From the NCBI RefSeq assembly GCF_038396675.1, contig NC_088931.1:70396001-70460000 (forward strand): a stretch of 64,000 nt of DNA. The letters run 5' to 3'. Each line of letters opens with the position of its first letter. Positions within the stretch are counted from its first letter, which is position 1. The stretch is from Hydra vulgaris. Lineage: Eukaryota > Cnidaria > Hydrozoa > Anthoathecata > Hydridae. The notes below the pieces were generated by a model. The model had not been told where the DNA came from and did no database searches. It saw only the letters and a program-made list of their open reading frames with translations. Shown here piece by piece: positions 60,613-64,000 of this stretch. The position numbers and the translations under genes are program-made.

Positions 60613-61920
60613 CTAAAATAAAAAAAAAGGTTACAAATACTTTTACACTATAAAATCAAACTATTAAAAGCAAACAATAGAAAATTGGACACAAGTTCTT
60701 AAGGTATTATTAAAAATATAAAATTGGTTATTGAATAAACTTCATATAATACTTTCAATATAAAGTATATATACAAATAAATGCAGTAGTCTTTAAATAT
60801 ATCATGAAGTAATTTAATTTTTTACTAGAAATGAAAACCAGAAATTCCCAAATCCTAAATATTTGTTTTTGTCGCTATTTTTATTTAATATCACCTTTGG
60901 AATTTAGGAACTTTAATTTTTATTAAAGTATATTCAGTATAATTATATCATATAAAAGTTTCAAGAATAACCCAGCTAGTACACCACGTTGCGTCAACGT
61001 CCGTTCGTACAGCTCAAAAGTAGTTTCGATGTTAGCGTATAAAAGTAAAATAAATAATAAAAAAAGCTCCCTTTTCCAGACATATCCAAACATTTAAGAA
61101 CCATATCACTTGTTTACCTCAAGCTTTGGATAACGCCACACTGTACCTTAGAATAATCAAAAATTGGCAAAAACTCAGCAGATGTTTACAAACATCGTAA
61201 ATAAACATGTTACGTGTTAAAATTATTTTTTTTTTGGGTCAAAGAATTCGCTTATAATGCGCTTATGCGCGCGTTAAGAAAAATCATTTTAATTTTAAAT
61301 TTTATTATTTTCAAGCCAAAACAAACTAATCCTATGCATTACTCTATTGGATATTTAGATAACAATGGTGCCTAAGGGATGTTGATACGTAAGAAAAAAG
61401 CTGTATTTTATATTAACTTTTCAACAATCGATAGAAATTTCAAATGTAAAACAAAATTTTATGCAGCTGAAATTTTTATTTTGCTTTTAATCAGCGTAAA
61501 AAGCAAAATACTAAACTAATACCTACTTTTATTATTATTTTTTTTAATTTAATAAATTTAATAAATTAGGAAAAACTGTGAGATCATGCGGAACTTTTTT
61601 TATTGTTAACTTTAAAAGAAGAAACTGAATAAAAAAAACGTCAAGTTTTACATGTCTTTAATTATGATTTTATATATACAAATCAAAATTTGTGATAAAA
61701 ACTTTTTTTGAATGATATTATAAAATTTTGCTTTTATTAAATATAAAAATATCCTCAAAAGTTTAAGAGAAAACATATTTTCTAACGGAATTTCATACTT
61801 TCTATGCACACTGAAAGTCTTGCTTAACCCTTAATTCAATGAGAAGTACTTTTCCACTAATATCAGAAATTAAGCGCCACGGCTGCTTAAAAATAGTAAT
61901 AATAACAAAGTGTAAATTGA
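60613..61920. other. Presumed intron of the TIMP-like gene
   Basis: AT-rich with no recognisable exon. A minus-strand signal-peptide exon with Cys-x-Cys was sought and not found. Confidence 0.4.
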
Positions 61921-61921
61921 G

Positions 61922-61953
<32 letters not shown>

Positions 61954-61987
61954 TAATAGTAATAATAATAGTAATAATAATAATAAC

Positions 61988-62041
<54 letters not shown>
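61921..62041. repeat. (AAT)n trinucleotide microsatellite
   Basis: About 40 units with occasional c or g substitutions; it generates poly-Ile and poly-Leu artefact frames. Confidence 0.97.
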
Positions 62042-62042
<1 letters not shown>

Positions 62043-62254
62043 GACATACTTGCATAATAAGTACGTATATGAAGAATGGTCAATACAGGGTATTTGATAA
62101 TGTCTTTGTTGGTAATATCGACGTTTTTTTTTTTTTTAATGGTATTCACCTCCCTAATGCCGAGAGGCTCACTATAGTCGAAGAAGCTTCTTTATTATAG
62201 TTAATGCCCTTTCTCAACTCTTTAAACTCAAAAAACAAGTTGAGATTAAATTAC

Positions 62255-63553
62255 TTAGGTTGTTAGAAAAGTTCGTAGAACTCCCCTATAAAAATAAAAA
62301 AAAAAGAGTTTATTTAGTTTTATTTATTAAATGTGCAAAATAATGTCCATCATTATCTGCACAAAGTTGCATCCTTTCAAGCCATTAGTCAAAAGTTTTA
62401 TTATACTCTTCTTTAGGTATTCTTTGAAGTAGCTTCGTTATGCGAGTTTTTTGACTTTCGACATCAGTATAGTCATCAAGATTTTTTTTTATCAAGTCGA
62501 ATAGCCAATAATCGGATGGAGTTAATTCTGGTAAGTATGGTGGATGGTGAATTATTGTAATTCCAGCTTGGTTTATACAATTTGTGACGGTTTGAGTCAC
62601 ATGGGGTTGAGCGTTATCATGGAGAAATTTGAAATTTTGAGTGCCTCTTTTAGGTCTTTGCTTATTCATTTCGCATATAAGAGGTTTCAAACAATTTTTC
62701 ATATCATATTCACTAGTAATGGTGTCTCTCTTTTCAACATAACCCAAATGAACAACATCTGTTGTTTTGAAGAAGAAGTAGAACATGTTTTTTGGCTAAA
62801 ACCAGTCGTATCTTACTATAGTTCTTGGACTTATACCTTCACCGACCCAACTAGCGTTAACCGACTTGGGTCTAACTTGTCTCAAATGAAACCACGACTC
62901 ATACCCTGCAATAATATCGCATAGTCTCTATGGGCCGTTTCTGAAAAGGGCTAAATTTCCCTTACATTGCCTCAACTCTATTCTTGCGATTTTGATCGGT
63001 TAACTCGTGGGGTATCCAACGTGATGTTAGTTTTCCTTTTTTAAGTGTGTTGTGAATGATTTTGTTGATTGTAAAACAATTAATCAATGTCAGGGCTTCA
63101 ATTATATCATGTGTTGCATGCGGATTTTCTTCAAAAGTGGCTCGCACACGTTCAATACTCTCAACTGTAAACGTGGTTTGAAAATGCCCTGAGCGAGGAT
63201 CATCTTGGAGACTCTCTCTACCATCTTTAAATAAAATACCCCACTTGGCAACTGTACTATATTTTGGAGCATGGTCACCATGAACTAAAAACCAATTTAT
63301 TGTGCTGAAACTCCAAGTAGATCACAGGTTTTAATATATGCTCGATATTCAAATTTTTCCATTTTTAAATTTTTTTTTTTAAATGTATATAATAAAATTT
63401 AAATAACTTTTTAATAAACATTCAAAATATTTCAACAAGTACTTAAAATATTCATAATTAAACACGGCTTAAAATGATATATAAATATTTAATTATTTAC
63501 TGTCTCATTGTATATTTATACGTTAAGTTCTATGAACTTCTCTATCGACCTAA
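62255..63553 (-). mobile_element. Mariner element with degraded transposase
   Basis: The ends ttaggttgttagaaaagttc and (from the right) ttaggtcgatagagaagttc are clear inverted repeats, characteristic of mariner. A minus-strand transposase relic lies between them. It may sit inside the intron of the TIMP-like gene. Confidence 0.88.
62385..63361 (-). pseudogene. Mariner D34D transposase, first Asp lost
   Basis: It starts MEKFEYRAYIKTC at 63361 and is soon broken by stops. The catalytic part shows AGYESWFHLRQ (about 62905), where the family has Asp before Glu-Ser-Trp but this copy has Tyr (TAT, 62901-62903). It continues with FLHDNAQPHVTQT (second Asp) and HHPPYLPELTPSDYWLF (third Asp), with 34 residues between the second and third Asp. 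The usual SPDL is PELT here. At least four stops or shifts are present. Confidence 0.85.
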
Positions 63554-64000
63554 TTATATTCTTTTTAACCGACATTTTTCTAACTTGTAAAAAAACACAT
63601 TTTACCAAATAAAATGAATATCAAGTTTGTTAATTAGCTTTAACAGTACCAATAAGTGTGACTTCAATGAAGCAAGTTTCGAATTATTAAGAATTATAGA
63701 ATATCGTTTGCGCTGAAAAAAATTTAATTACATTAGGGAACGGCATAAACTTGAAACATGTGTGGCTATGACATTTTTACCTATTAGTTAAATAGCCACA
63801 TATGGCCCTCAGGTAGCTATAACACTTCTAACACCTAAATATATATTACCTAAATATAGTTATATATACCACAACCAAACATGGTTCACATTTTGCCAAC
63901 CTATAAAATGAGTGTTGGATCACATGAAACGTACATCAAATTTTTAACATTAAACCCCCTCCACCTCCCTCCTTGGTTTAAGTATAAAGAAGAATATAGT
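63554..64000. other. AT-rich DNA without recognisable gene
   Basis: Nothing coding; short inverted phrases (tgtggctat, atagccaca) occur near 63760-63810. Confidence 0.45.

Noticed and set aside
61802..62149. Poly-Ile and poly-Leu frames
   Set aside because: Artefacts of the AAT microsatellite.
61839..62924. Plus-strand frames opposite the mariner relic
   Set aside because: Shadows of the minus-strand mariner transposase or of the AAT repeat.

Overview
This is an AT-rich eukaryotic window made almost entirely of transposable elements, microsatellites and unannotated AT-rich DNA, with very few cellular genes. The base composition, the mix of decayed mariner/Tc1, hAT, CR1/L2-like and LTR elements, and a multi-copy-looking zinc-binding gene suggest a cnidarian such as Hydra. 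That assignment is inference from style; no diagnostic host marker is present. No tRNA, rRNA or CRISPR array was found.

0-15 kb holds two genes for short secreted cysteine-rich proteins (1.9 kb, minus; 13.7 kb, plus) that share one cysteine pattern, a mariner-like element (5.44-6.75 kb), a Tc1-like relic (7.5-8.3 kb), a nearly intact Tc1-like DD36E element (9.83-11.14 kb) and an ATGT satellite. 15-31 kb is nested wreckage: a LINE split by a BED-finger hAT, a pogo-like relic, a second LINE split by a 1.2-kb TIR element, a degraded LTR retroelement with fold-back inverted duplications, and a 34-bp minisatellite. 32.8-36.4 kb is a complete but frameshifted ZMYM/TTF-type hAT element. 38.1-39.5 kb is a fold-back element inside another repeat, and an empty-site copy of that repeat lies at 53.9 kb.

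The main discovery is an 8.6-kb element (40254-48845) with ~285-bp terminal inverted repeats, inserted into an older minus-strand gene whose halves lie on both sides. Its interior looks like the virion-gene half of a small DNA virus. Rightward there is a ~2.5-kb open frame broken by two in-frame stops, a coiled-coil/zinc-ribbon protein, a 574-aa structural-type protein, and four tiny Arg/Lys-rich proteins resembling the core proteins of adenovirus-like lineages. At the right end two membrane-protein genes run leftward, each behind a duplicated TATA-box module. In the left arm small leftward genes sit behind splice-acceptor-like sites, one with a 61-nt intron. I see no polymerase, integrase, packaging ATPase or protease, so it looks like a capsid-gene satellite or non-autonomous virus-like element.

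50.9-53.8 kb is a complete TIR element with an intact 599-codon hAT-like transposase, inserted in a TA microsatellite. 55.7-64 kb contains a palindromic MITE, a minus-strand LINE relic, the last exon of a TIMP-like gene (the clearest conserved animal gene) and a decayed mariner.
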